A stretch of DNA of 34,799 nt from a virus, in the IMG/VR virus record IMGVR_UViG_3300000563_000002, positions 1 through 34,799 of that record; one strand, 5' to 3'. The position numbers were made by a program, and so were the translations under genes. This document shows positions 7,455-17,046 of the stretch, in pieces (position 1 is the first letter of the stretch; every line of letters begins with the position of its first letter). Under the pieces are notes generated by a model. It was not told the origin of the DNA. It ran no database searches and was given only the letters and a program-made list of their open reading frames with translations.

Positions 7455-10400
7455 TTAATATCCTACAACACTAATATGTGAAGATGTATATGTATCAATT
7501 AATTCAAACAATAATTTATCTTCCACCTCATAAAATTCATTATCTTGATTTATACCATAAACTTTAAGTCTCTTGTCATCATGTTGATCCCAATAAGTAA
7601 ACACAACGACAAATCTCCCATATTTATCAGTTGCAACATTTTCACCTTCCCATGAAAACCAGACATCATTCACTCCGTCGGTTTCAATTGTTATCGGAGA
7701 AAGCCAACTTGTTCCATCAAAAATTCTACCTTTTAAATGTGTTGTTGTACTTCCATTTCTATTATAATATTCATATACCATTACCATTCGATTATTAAAA
7801 CCAACGGCAAGTTTTGGAAAACCAATAGCATCTATTTCAATATAATGTGATCCATCAACATTATACATTCCGGGCTGTACTGGAGTAAACGTTTGCCAAT
7901 TATCTCCTTCTCTTTTTCTATAATAAATAGCATGACGAGCGTTTGAATAGGGGCTTGCATCCTGAAGCCACCCCATTAATATATGTACATTATTATCGTT
8001 ATCTACTCTTAAACTCGCCGCATATATATGATGTTCAGCATTTGGATGACTTACAACAATAGGTGAAGACCATAAACCACCTTCATTATTTACGTATTCA
8101 ACTCTATCAATTTGACTTCCTACTTCAATATCATCATAATATCTTCTATGCCATATAACATGTACGACATTATTCAAATCTATATCACAACATACTCTAT
8201 AATGTGCCGTATCGTCAAAATCAGAAATTTTTTCTATACTACTTGCAACTTCTGTATCAAGATTATATGTCTGGTGATAAATAGCTAACGGTGTAAGATT
8301 AGTTTCCTGCGCTCTTGCAAATATATGTACAAGAGAACCTTCACGAGCTGCAATATATGTTTGGTCAATTCGATGTAAATCATTCACCCATCCGGGTAAT
8401 TCAATATGATTCCATGTTGCCCCGTCATCTGTTGATTTCATTAATCGAATACCTTCAACAGATGGATTAAAATCATATGTAGCAACCATTGCCGCAACAA
8501 ATGTCTTATTACCAACATATCTTAAATTGTCAGCCCCTGCATATAATGCAGTATGCCATACGGCTGCATCCGGTGAAGTAGGAACAGTTTTTTGTTGTGT
8601 ACTGTTATAAAATATAATTCTACCCGACATATCTTCATTCTCCGGTAAATCATATTTTTCTTTATAGTCAGCATCATGTAATAACACACCATATTCAGGA
8701 ACTTGGTATTCAAACGGTATATCTTCTATTGCATCTGTTCTAAATAAAATTAAAAAGAATGATAACCATCCTGATAATACAGCATCAATAAGAAATGAAT
8801 TATGTCCTCGATTTAATATATTAGCACCAATAGCTGTTCTTTCATCACTTTCATCGTTATCATGTTTATCATTTAATCTAAAATTCAAATAATATTCATC
8901 GGTCTCTACAGTATCAAACATTACTACAGTTTTACCTTCCGGTATTAATAATTCTCCTGCTCGATATATTACATTTCTTCCGGTGGATGATCCTGGAGGC
9001 AAGGTGGGCTGTGTAATAACTTCTTCACCACTATCACCGCCACTTGTCAATGTAGCAGTAGATATACCAACACCTCTATCTTCTGGAAGTAGTTTTGGTA
9101 TTTTAACAGTTTCAAAATCATATACATAAGAATCAACAGATATTAATTCAAATGATATTTCTCTACTTGCATAATCAATGCTAAATTCCGTCACAAAATA
9201 TCGTTTTCCATCAATTAAAAATTCATCTATTATTTCCCATTGGGCTTCTTCATGGTGATAATAAAATGTAAGTTGATATGATTCTTTACGATGACCATAA
9301 AACTCTAAATATTTTACGGCAAAATCATGTGCATAATTATTAAGTTTATCAATAGTATTTATATATTCATCTACAACAATAATCTCCTTATTAAGAACAT
9401 TTGAAGGTTTAATATCATCTCGTTTAACAACTTTAGCATGCCCTTCAATATATTCACCTCTCCATCGTGGATAGACATCAACATCATCCACAAGAACAAC
9501 TGCGGCACCTGATTCAAAAATATTAATTTTACCAACAGGTTCAGTAACTCTTATTAAATAACCAAATCCTTGGAGATCATCGGTTAATTCAGGGCCTGAA
9601 ATAATATGACCCCATTGCAATTTTTCCTGATCATTAGCATTTTCCGGATTTGGATAAACCAATAATACCCAATCATCTTTAGAAAAATGATTATCTCTTA
9701 CGACAATCAAATATATTTTAAAAAATATTAAATTAGTTACCAACTGTGTATTTTCAACAAGCGTTGTCTGTCCGGGAAAATATTTTAAATAACTCCTTGC
9801 ATTAATTTCAACAGCATCAACAAGTTTATCCCAAAAATGATTTTTAGTTCCGGATATTAAATGTTCAAAATTTAATGAATGTACAGTTAAAGCTTCTCCA
9901 ATGTTTTCTTTTGCTTCAAGTATAAATTCGCCTTTTGTATTAAAATAAAAATAACAATCCATTGTATTGGCAAGATATTCAATAGCTTCCAATGGATGTA
10001 AATCAAACGGATGTCCGCTGAATAATCTGTGCGCTAAATCAGGAGGTAGTATAAAATTATTATGCCCTGAATTGTTTATAAAAATAATATCCTGCCATGC
10101 TTGACGTAAAAGAATTTCAATTAAAGATATAGCATTAAAACCGATAAGTTTAATTCCTGTACAAGTATATGAACGTTCAACACCATCTCGTTTATACCAT
10201 ATCAAATAATCGTTTACACTTTCTGTAACAGTAAAACCAACACCATAATATTCACGGCTCCATACATTTAAGTTATCACGCCATTCAACATTAGAACCTG
10301 CAATAGGATAAGAATTATCCGCAGTTATAACATCATAAACAATAGGATCAAGAGAACCTTGATGTGTATTTCTCTTCCCTCTGAATGTTATACACGAAAC

Positions 10401-11039
10401 AAATGATTTATCAAACGGTGACTGAATATACGAACCAACCGGAGGCGCATCTGGTAATGAATTGGCTACAAGAGAACTACCCGCCTGATAAGCAAGAGTA
10501 AACCATTTATGAAAACCAACATGATCTGCGCTTTCTGTTCTAATATTTATCGTATCTACACTAATATTCGTATTCCAATCATGTAGTAATTTTGTATTAT
10601 CCCGTACATCAATTTCAGTATGTAATAACCGTAATGCCGTAAGTTTATCGACAACTTCAAAATCAATAGTTAATAAAAGTTTACCTGAATTATCCCTATA
10701 GTATTCTTGTGTTATAGTTGTAAAATCAACCATTCCTTCAAATTTTTTAATTGTTCCACTTTCATACTCTTCTTCAAGCATAAACATATAACGTTTAGAT
10801 ATATCAAGGTCTTGTTCAAATATTTGCTGTATTAAACCATTATAATGCATCCTTAAAGATAAATTATCAAAAACAACTACGCCGGCTTCTCCGGGGTTTT
10901 CAGATTCCACTCTTCGAGTCAATGAACCAATATTAATTATATATGATGTTACATCTTCCCAATCGGGCAAAACCCAAAACCAAAAACCGTCTATCTCAAC
11001 ATGTTCAAATTCGTATTTTCTGTATGAAAGTTTAATCAT
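7455..11039 (-). CDS. Tail hub/tail-associated protein with C-terminal Asp-box propeller
   Basis: A 1194-residue protein directly downstream of the tape measure, its ATG overlapping that gene's TGA. The first 640 residues resemble tail-hub (Tal/gp27-like) proteins, beginning MIKLSYRKYEFEHVEIDG and carrying segments such as LEAIEYLANTMDCYFYFN, TKGEFILEAKENIG and FAVKYLEFYGHRKESYQLTF. Residues about 690-800 look like a linker and jelly-roll. Residues about 830-1194 contain repeated strands and one clear Asp box (STDDGATW), with VHIFARAQ, VVHVIWHRR and VHILMGWLQ as blade-like repeats of a sialidase-type propeller. The hub role rests on gene order and length. The propeller probably binds host surface glycan (inference), as in the 1029-residue protein further downstream. 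Confidence 0.7.
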   Translation of the reverse strand: MIKLSYRKYEFEHVEIDGFWFWVLPDWEDVTSYIINIGSLTRRVESENPGEAGVVVFDNLSLRMHYNGLIQQIFEQDLDISKRYMFMLEEEYESGTIKKFEGMVDFTTITQEYYRDNSGKLLLTIDFEVVDKLTALRLLHTEIDVRDNTKLLHDWNTNISVDTINIRTESADHVGFHKWFTLAYQAGSSLVANSLPDAPPVGSYIQSPFDKSFVSCITFRGKRNTHQGSLDPIVYDVITADNSYPIAGSNVEWRDNLNVWSREYYGVGFTVTESVNDYLIWYKRDGVERSYTCTGIKLIGFNAISLIEILLRQAWQDIIFINNSGHNNFILPPDLAHRLFSGHPFDLHPLEAIEYLANTMDCYFYFNTKGEFILEAKENIGEALTVHSLNFEHLISGTKNHFWDKLVDAVEINARSYLKYFPGQTTLVENTQLVTNLIFFKIYLIVVRDNHFSKDDWVLLVYPNPENANDQEKLQWGHIISGPELTDDLQGFGYLIRVTEPVGKINIFESGAAVVLVDDVDVYPRWRGEYIEGHAKVVKRDDIKPSNVLNKEIIVVDEYINTIDKLNNYAHDFAVKYLEFYGHRKESYQLTFYYHHEEAQWEIIDEFLIDGKRYFVTEFSIDYASREISFELISVDSYVYDFETVKIPKLLPEDRGVGISTATLTSGGDSGEEVITQPTLPPGSSTGRNVIYRAGELLIPEGKTVVMFDTVETDEYYLNFRLNDKHDNDESDERTAIGANILNRGHNSFLIDAVLSGWLSFFLILFRTDAIEDIPFEYQVPEYGVLLHDADYKEKYDLPENEDMSGRIIFYNSTQQKTVPTSPDAAVWHTALYAGADNLRYVGNKTFVAAMVATYDFNPSVEGIRLMKSTDDGATWNHIELPGWVNDLHRIDQTYIAAREGSLVHIFARAQETNLTPLAIYHQTYNLDTEVASSIEKISDFDDTAHYRVCCDIDLNNVVHVIWHRRYYDDIEVGSQIDRVEYVNNEGGLWSSPIVVSHPNAEHHIYAASLRVDNDNNVHILMGWLQDASPYSNARHAIYYRKREGDNWQTFTPVQPGMYNVDGSHYIEIDAIGFPKLAVGFNNRMVMVYEYYNRNGSTTTHLKGRIFDGTSWLSPITIETDGVNDVWFSWEGENVATDKYGRFVVVFTYWDQHDDKRLKVYGINQDNEFYEVEDKLLFELIDTYTSSHISVVGY

Positions 11040-14000
11040 AATATATCCTTAAATTGTGCACCTCTGCCATTCGATACTATTTTTCTTTGTTCGCCTTTAC
11101 TTAATATAAGTTTCGGTGGTACGGGATTCCTCATATAATCTGCCATAAGTATTTTTAATTGTTTTATTTCCGATGTAATTTCTGATAAATCCATCTGTGG
11201 AGCAATGGAAGGAACCGTATTAGAATAATCACCAATAATACCTCCATGCTTATATCCTTTATTAATCATTTCAAGTAATGGTAAATGTTTTTCGGTTGCA
11301 TCTTTATTGATTACATATTCACCGTCTGTAAGACGTACTAATATTTTGTCATCACCTGATTTTCCTTTTATTTTTCCTTTAATATTTTTATCAGTTAAAT
11401 CTTCAAGTTCAACAAGACCACCTTTTTTATATCCGGGAAATTCCTGTTTGGAAATAGCTGCTATTTCAATAGCTCCTGCCGCCGCAATAATACCTGCAAG
11501 AATAAAATTACTCGGCGGGGGAAACCTAATTGGATCAAGGGCACCCGTCACAGCAGTTGATGTATTAATAATTGCGTTTGCCAACTGTGCGGCTTTTTGT
11601 AATGCGAAAGCGGTTTTCATTTTTTCTTTCATCATATCTTCCGCTTTTTGTTCAATCTGCTCACGATGTCTTTCATAATGTGCATTAATACGGGTCATTT
11701 CTTCTTGTGTTTTAGCATATGATAACGCCCTTTCACGGTCAGCACTTGCTTGATCATTAGCAGATTGTTGCCAAGCATCGGAACTTTTTTTCGCACTTTG
11801 TAACGATGACTGATAAATAGCATTAAATATATTGCCAATATGATGTGAAAATTCTCCTGCTATTCTCGCTTTCTCTTGAAACTCTCTATTGAATATTGTT
11901 AATCGGTGTTCAGATTCTGTACGTTCAAGTAATGTTATATCTGTTTGTATACGTAATATTTCCATATACAAAGATTGCATCATTTCACGCCTTCTTATGT
12001 CAGCTTCTTCATCGGTTACTTCCATTTGTTCGGCATGTTCAAACATTCTTGTTAATATAGCAAGGCGGTTTCTTGCAGATTCTAATTCAACTTCTTCACG
12101 CTGTTTTGTTCGTTCTTCTGCATCTTTAATTAATTCAATTTCTTCCATCCGTACTCTGCGTACATTTTCATTCATCTGTAAATATGCATTTTCATATTCG
12201 GCAAGCATGTCAACAGAAACAACATCACTCAAATCAATATCTTCTATCATTGATCCCATATCAAGAGTACCAATATCAACATCTGCCATAAAAGAACGAA
12301 ATGCTAATTGTTGATTGCGAACTTGTTCTGCAATAATTTGTTTATCAATATCTTTTAATCGTTCTAATAAATCAGCCCTTCTATTTAATTGTTCAGTAGT
12401 AAGTTTTTCTTGTTCATTATAATAATTAATTAATTCCTCTGTTAATGTTTTATATTGTTTATTATATTCTTCTATACTTATTTCACCTGCACGTAATAAA
12501 GCTTGATTATGTGCAATAGTTTTACTAATTTCATTTTTAAAGAATACATCCCTTACCTTTGAAAGACCTTTTCTAAATTCCATTTCTTCAATGGAATGTT
12601 CTTTTATTGTTGACAGATGTTTAATATATTCATCCTCAAGCCGGGAAACATTTTTAATATATTCATCATGTGTTATTCTATCATTTTCAACAAACCATTG
12701 TTGTTGACGTAATTGTTCCTGAAAATGGCGTAACCTTTGTTGACGTTCTCTTTGTTGTTTTTGTTCTTCATCTTTACGGCGTTGTTCATCTTCACGAGCA
12801 AGATCATTCCATTGTTGTACCTGTGTATTAATCATTTTCTCGAATTCAAATTTTATTCTATTCGCATTATCACGAATAATTTCTTCATCAAGACCTAATT
12901 TTTCCGATAAAACAGGCAAATCAAGACGATTCCATGCATCCTGTAAATCTTCCAGATATTTTGCAAATCCTTTAGCATTTTTTTCAAACCGTCCTGTTTG
13001 TGTTTCTTCAAGTTGATCTGTAATAATATCCATAACACGACGTACTTCTTCGGATTCTTCAAAACGCATTTGGTCAACAATTTGCTCTCCGAGTCCTTGA
13101 AATGATTCAGATATTTCAAGCCGTTGTTTTTCATTTAAACGAAAACCTCTGTACCAATTAGAGACTGTTTTTTCAAATTCACCGGATGAAATTTTATTAT
13201 TTAATTCAGTAATAAGTTGTTCTGCTTCTTCGATAGATTCAGCATCTGCTATTTCATCCCAATATTCACTTAACTCTCTTCTTGCAATGCTCATTGCGGT
13301 AGATGTTAAACCTATGGCATTAGTAAGCCGGTCAATTGCCCCTATAGGTCTTTTCCAATCGGACTGCGTTCCAAACATTTTTTCAATTTCTTGCTGTGCA
13401 ACAGCAACACGTAATTCGTGTATATTACGTACTACTTCAATTTGTTCTTGTCTTAAATCTGCAAGAGATTTTTCATACTCATTCGTTTTATTTTTTGCCT
13501 TTTCTACTTCAGCGTTTAATTCTTCTGTGGACATTTTAAGGTCGCCGGAAGCATCAACATTTTCGATATATCTCCATCGAAGCTGTCCTAATACACGTTC
13601 ATAATCTCTACTTTGTTTTTCGCTTCTATTTGATATATCATTTAATTCAATATACTGTTCAATTAACTGCGCATTAGACCGAGCAAGATTTCTGTTTGTA
13701 CGTGTTTCACTTATTTTTCTATCAATTAAACGATTACTTGCTTCGGCATTTTCTAATGCTCTTTTTGTAGATTCTTCTTTTAATCGAGTATATATTCTCC
13801 ATGCCGTTATAAGAGCACCGATAGCAACAGCAACAGCTCCTAAAGGATTGGCAAGCATCGCAGCCCATAAACGATATATTTGTCTGTATAAAGCTTTTGT
13901 TACAGCAAGCCATGCCGCTTTTGCCGCTCTTATTGTAACAATACCTGCAAGGAAAGGGCCGAATATAGTAACAATACTTTCAACAATTATAATAATTGTA

Positions 14001-14809
14001 TTAAGATGTTTTTCAAGAGTTTCAAGTCCTTCAATCATTAAAACGATTAACTTTTTTGTATCTTCAAGAAATACATTACCAATCTGCCAATTTAATCTTG
14101 TTATAGCATCACCCAAATTCGATAAACGACCCATTAAGGTGTTCATCTCATATTCCATTAACCCTGCGAAATTTTTATCTTGAATAATTTGCGGTAAAGC
14201 CTCAAGCATTTCAGTTACAGTAGCAGTCATACGACCACCTGCACCAACAATATCTCTTCCAATTGCCTTTGAAAAATCGTCAGTAGTAACAAGCATATTA
14301 CGAAACTGTAACATGGCCATACCTGTACGACCGACAACTAAATTTATATATGCAGATAATGCAGTATATATATTTGTACCGGAGGCTGCCGCAAGATCAC
14401 CAAGCATTTCCATAGTTTCAACAGAAAACCTATTAACAGTTTCTAATTGGTTTGCTGTTTCAACAACTTGTTCAACTCTAAAAGGTGTGGTAGCTGCAAA
14501 TTCAATAATTTCGGAAAATCGTTCATGCGCACGTTCGTATGAACCGAGCATTACCCGAAGAACAGCATTATATATTTCAAACTTTTCGGCAACCCGCAAT
14601 GGCTCACGAAGTTTATTCATTAAACTTGTAGCTAAATCAAGCGCATGACTAAAACCAACAACTATTGCACCTGTTTCAGCCGCAATTCTTCTTGTCGAAG
14701 CTGCTGTATCTTCAAGAGATTCTTCGATACCTCTAATTTCAGCTTCAACTTCTTCACCATTAATTACAATTGTTAATCGTAATGTTGAACCATCTCTGCC
14801 TGTTATCAT
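11036..14809 (-). CDS. Tail tape measure protein
   Basis: A 1257-residue protein, the longest in the window. Residues about 55-230 match the tape-measure N-terminal domain (FEIYNAVLRVMLGSYERAHE, FAATTPFRVEQVVETANQLE, DFSKAIGRDIVGAGGRMTAT). Residues about 270-345 carry hydrophobic helices, 350-960 is long helix rich in E, R and Q, and a second hydrophobic segment sits near 1110-1150. The C-terminus has the GYKKGGLV, LTDGEYVINKDAT and GYKHGGII motifs commonly seen in tape measures. It sets tail length and is carried into the cell envelope at DNA ejection (family knowledge). The start at 14809 has AAAGGATATAT upstream and follows a strong hairpin. Confidence 0.95.
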   Translation of the reverse strand: MITGRDGSTLRLTIVINGEEVEAEIRGIEESLEDTAASTRRIAAETGAIVVGFSHALDLATSLMNKLREPLRVAEKFEIYNAVLRVMLGSYERAHERFSEIIEFAATTPFRVEQVVETANQLETVNRFSVETMEMLGDLAAASGTNIYTALSAYINLVVGRTGMAMLQFRNMLVTTDDFSKAIGRDIVGAGGRMTATVTEMLEALPQIIQDKNFAGLMEYEMNTLMGRLSNLGDAITRLNWQIGNVFLEDTKKLIVLMIEGLETLEKHLNTIIIIVESIVTIFGPFLAGIVTIRAAKAAWLAVTKALYRQIYRLWAAMLANPLGAVAVAIGALITAWRIYTRLKEESTKRALENAEASNRLIDRKISETRTNRNLARSNAQLIEQYIELNDISNRSEKQSRDYERVLGQLRWRYIENVDASGDLKMSTEELNAEVEKAKNKTNEYEKSLADLRQEQIEVVRNIHELRVAVAQQEIEKMFGTQSDWKRPIGAIDRLTNAIGLTSTAMSIARRELSEYWDEIADAESIEEAEQLITELNNKISSGEFEKTVSNWYRGFRLNEKQRLEISESFQGLGEQIVDQMRFEESEEVRRVMDIITDQLEETQTGRFEKNAKGFAKYLEDLQDAWNRLDLPVLSEKLGLDEEIIRDNANRIKFEFEKMINTQVQQWNDLAREDEQRRKDEEQKQQRERQQRLRHFQEQLRQQQWFVENDRITHDEYIKNVSRLEDEYIKHLSTIKEHSIEEMEFRKGLSKVRDVFFKNEISKTIAHNQALLRAGEISIEEYNKQYKTLTEELINYYNEQEKLTTEQLNRRADLLERLKDIDKQIIAEQVRNQQLAFRSFMADVDIGTLDMGSMIEDIDLSDVVSVDMLAEYENAYLQMNENVRRVRMEEIELIKDAEERTKQREEVELESARNRLAILTRMFEHAEQMEVTDEEADIRRREMMQSLYMEILRIQTDITLLERTESEHRLTIFNREFQEKARIAGEFSHHIGNIFNAIYQSSLQSAKKSSDAWQQSANDQASADRERALSYAKTQEEMTRINAHYERHREQIEQKAEDMMKEKMKTAFALQKAAQLANAIINTSTAVTGALDPIRFPPPSNFILAGIIAAAGAIEIAAISKQEFPGYKKGGLVELEDLTDKNIKGKIKGKSGDDKILVRLTDGEYVINKDATEKHLPLLEMINKGYKHGGIIGDYSNTVPSIAPQMDLSEITSEIKQLKILMADYMRNPVPPKLILSKGEQRKIVSNGRGAQFKDIL

Positions 14810-14821
14810 ATATATCCTTTA

Positions 14822-14862
14822 TATAAAAATAGCGGTATATCTATATTAGATATCCGCTATTT
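14822..14862 (-). terminator. Hairpin with U-run between tail chaperone GT and tape measure
   Basis: Read on the minus strand, an arm AAATAGCGGATATCTA pairs with TAGATATACCGCTATTT around a 3-base loop. The stem is about 16 bp with one bulged base and is followed by TTTTTATAT. This is the shape of a rho-independent terminator. It begins at the last base of the GT stop codon and ends 13 bases before the tape-measure ATG, so it could lower tape-measure transcription relative to tail tube and chaperones, or stabilise an upstream mRNA end. Confidence 0.75.
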
Positions 14863-15523
14863 CATTCATCTGCTTTAAGAGAATGTATCAAACTATAAAG
14901 TTGATTTAATTGTTCCGATTTTTTTCTTATATACGTATCATATACAAAAGACATATTTGTTTTTCTAATAGAATAATAATCTGCTAATCTTCCATCAGAT
15001 ACAGTATATAACAAATGTGTACTACTTATTTCGAGCTTTGGGGTATAGGTTTCTTGCTTTCGTTTTGACTTAGATTGTCTAAGCCGGGTATATTCTGAAT
15101 AAGCTCTGTTTTCTCGGTCACTAATTTCGCGAAGTGCTGCATTATAGTAACTATCAAATCGGTCTTTCCATAGAAAAAATCCTTTATCACCTCTACAAAG
15201 GTTTTGTCGCCTGTTCGTTTCATATCTTCTATGTTCTGCATAAATTCAGGTCGCCAATACTCTTCATTTTCCGGCACTAATACAATAGTAAGAAACGGAG
15301 CAACTTTTCCTGAACCTAATACCGTTCGTACAATTGAAACAATATCAATAGCGGGTTTTTTATTTTTAATATCACCTTTTCCTGCATCAATACTAATGTT
15401 GATGTCAGCATCTGCGAGCAATTTCATTACTTCTTCATATTGCTCAAGAGTTGTTTCTTCGGGTAAATAATATTTTTTACCATTTATTATATACGTTTTT
15501 TTCGACATCTTTGGAACACTCAT
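14862..15523 (-). CDS. Tail assembly chaperone GT, made by -1 frameshift
   Basis: Residues 1-117 are shared with protein G. A slip at the heptamer at 15179-15173 then moves ribosomes into the -1 frame, which is open for 103 more codons to a TGA at 14864-14862, giving about 220 residues. The extension begins LWKDRFDSYYNAALREISDR and continues with KRKQETYTPKLEIS and DYYSIRKTNMSFVYD, a normal-looking helical composition. In the lambda G/GT family the longer product bridges the tape measure and the tail tube subunits during assembly. Position between tail tube and tape measure is canonical. The annotated interval runs through the frame change, so it is not a single continuous frame. Confidence 0.85.
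15026..15523 (-). CDS. Tail assembly chaperone G (unshifted product)
   Basis: A 165-residue protein, beginning MSVPKMSKKTYIINGKKYY, with an excellent SD (AAAAGGAGAATAAT) before ATG 15523. It has a long helical middle region (VLVPENEEYWRPEFMQNIED) and a poorly conserved-looking basic tail (NESKKPIPQSSK). It lies between the tail tube and tape measure genes, the usual place of phage G-type chaperones. The part after about residue 117 overlaps the GT extension in another frame. Family assignment rests on synteny, size and the slippery site rather than sequence recognition. Confidence 0.8.
   Translation of the reverse strand: MSVPKMSKKTYIINGKKYYLPEETTLEQYEEVMKLLADADINISIDAGKGDIKNKKPAIDIVSIVRTVLGSGKVAPFLTIVLVPENEEYWRPEFMQNIEDMKRTGDKTFVEVIKDFFYGKTDLIVTIMQHFAKLVTEKTELIQNIPGLDNLSQNESKKPIPQSSK
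15173..15179 (-). promoter_or_regulatory. TTTTTTC slippery heptamer for -1 frameshifting
   Basis: On the minus strand the bases read T TTT TTC, and the first T falls on the third position of a codon in the G frame (GAT TTT TTC). This is the X XXY YYZ arrangement for simultaneous P- and A-site slippage. The -1 frame is open for 103 codons beyond it. A small hairpin (ATAG, 3-base loop, CTAT) lies about 15 bases downstream; whether a pseudoknot helps was not computed. Confidence 0.85.
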
Positions 15524-15550
15524 ATTATTCTCCTTTTATTTTAATGTATA

Positions 15551-16501
15551 TTATGAGGATGCTTGCAAATATGTATGTAATGTAATTGCGCTTGGAGAAG
15601 CAACATCTGCGTAATCAATATCATACTCGCCATTGAATGTCAATGTAGCTTGTCTTTCTTCATCACCAATCATTGCAGAACCCATTCGAGTTATACCATC
15701 GGCTTTTAATACAATGGTTTCTCCTGAACGGAGTTGTAAAGTAATATCGGTCGGAAATTCATGCTTTACAGATTCATGAATTGCGGGAACATCGGGTCCG
15801 GATGTAACGGCTTCCAATTCAACAGTTATTGCACTTACCAATGATTTATTAAACGCATTCTTTGTCTGCTTTGTCTGTATATTCATAGCAAATGAAACAA
15901 GGTCAGCATCACCAAAAGCTGTTTCAAGTGCCGCCGGAATGAATGATGGAGAAACAAAACCCGCAATAACATCATCCTTATTAATCATAGGTGTTTTATC
16001 AACACCAAAAGGAACGCCCGCAGTTTGGGCTGCATTTATTAACGTTCTTCCTTCTTCATATTTAAAAGCACGTTCAAACACAACGTTAATAATCCGCTCA
16101 CTATCAGTAAAGTTTAATGTAAATTCAAGACCTAAAGAGTTATCTTGATCAAATAAATAAATACCTCCGGTAGGTGATGTAATAATACCACCACTTTCAA
16201 GAACACCTGAAGTTAAAATTGCTGTTGCAACAGAGCTTTGTTTTGCATAACCAATCAATGCTCTTAACTTTTCAACAGTTATTTGCATAGTGTTCATTTC
16301 AGCACGGAAATTCAACATCTGCGGGAATTTCCTTGTGCGCATATCTTCTATTTCATTATGATGTTCAATATTGAACGATCCTGCATTTCTAATTCCAAGA
16401 CCATATATAGCATCAAGACCTTCTCCTGTATAATCAGCCGGCCATGGTGCGTTGCCTTTGGAATAATATGCTTCTTTAATACCCGCCATTACAAATGACA
16501 T
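15551..16501 (-). CDS. Major tail tube protein
   Basis: A 316-residue protein just upstream of the chaperone pair. Early residues (ADYTGEGLDAIYGLGIRNAG, FNIEHHNEIEDMRTRKFPQM) are followed by strand-rich sequence (LGLEFTLNFTDSERIINVVF). The C-terminal half contains DITLQLRSGETIVLKADGITRMG and ATLTFNGEYDIDYADV, consistent with the beta-barrel tube fold of siphovirus tail subunits. It is longer than minimal tube proteins (about 150-250), so an extra Ig-like or insertion domain may be present. GAGGTGAGTAT precedes its ATG. The call is from gene order, size and strand pattern. Confidence 0.7.
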   Translation of the reverse strand: MSFVMAGIKEAYYSKGNAPWPADYTGEGLDAIYGLGIRNAGSFNIEHHNEIEDMRTRKFPQMLNFRAEMNTMQITVEKLRALIGYAKQSSVATAILTSGVLESGGIITSPTGGIYLFDQDNSLGLEFTLNFTDSERIINVVFERAFKYEEGRTLINAAQTAGVPFGVDKTPMINKDDVIAGFVSPSFIPAALETAFGDADLVSFAMNIQTKQTKNAFNKSLVSAITVELEAVTSGPDVPAIHESVKHEFPTDITLQLRSGETIVLKADGITRMGSAMIGDEERQATLTFNGEYDIDYADVASPSAITLHTYLQASS

Positions 16502-16510
16502 ATACTCACC

Positions 16511-17044
16511 TCATGAATTTATTGAATAATCAAAGTTATTTATATTTGTATTTACAGGAATAACCGCACCACTTGCTTCAATGCTTCCAAACATAAAATC
16601 ACTATATGTAGTATTTCCAATATTTATTCTTTTATCGGTTTGTTCGCCAAATATATTCTCTATAATTTCAGCTAAAGTAATTGACTCTCTTTTATATTGA
16701 ATAAATTTTCTTCCTTCTTTTGGAACTACAACAGATATGGTATAACTATGTTCTCCGTATATTGGTTTTCCTGTAACAGAATTAGTAGTTATGTTTTTTG
16801 AATCAATCTCTATTATGATTGCTGGCTGAATTATGGATGGTTCTGTATGCTCCTGTGGTATGGTTAAATTAATATCTTCGTCAGGATCAATATATATTTT
16901 TGATCTGGACAGCAATTCATATTTATCATAATTTGGATCTTGTTCATTTAATGAATTTAATTCATTTTTTGCATGCTCAATATATTCATTAATAACATGT
17001 TCAAAGTATAAAATTATATCAAATGCATTCAGTTTTAAATTCAT
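16511..17044 (-). CDS. Tail terminator/minor tail protein candidate
   Basis: A 177-residue protein placed between the gp10-like completion gene and the tail tube, where tail terminator (gpU-like) genes usually sit. The N-terminus is a helix (AFDIILYFEHVINEYIEHAK), and later segments alternate strand and loop (QPAIIIEIDSKNITTN, HSYTISVVVPKEGRKFIQY) with a final helix-strand part. This matches the overall plan of terminator proteins, but I do not recognise the sequence. Its stop lies close to the tail-tube start. Confidence 0.5.
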   Translation of the reverse strand: MNLKLNAFDIILYFEHVINEYIEHAKNELNSLNEQDPNYDKYELLSRSKIYIDPDEDINLTIPQEHTEPSIIQPAIIIEIDSKNITTNSVTGKPIYGEHSYTISVVVPKEGRKFIQYKRESITLAEIIENIFGEQTDKRINIGNTTYSDFMFGSIEASGAVIPVNTNINNFDYSINS

Positions 17045-17046
17045 CT

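Noticed and set aside
11307-14648. Plus-strand open frames opposite the tape measure
   Set aside because: They are antisense shadows rich in S, I and F from a helical repeat gene and lack SD sites or family motifs.
14827-14862. CRISPR or attachment-site interpretation of the inverted repeat
   Set aside because: It is a single palindrome with a U-run, without direct repeats or an integrase gene, so a terminator is the simpler reading.
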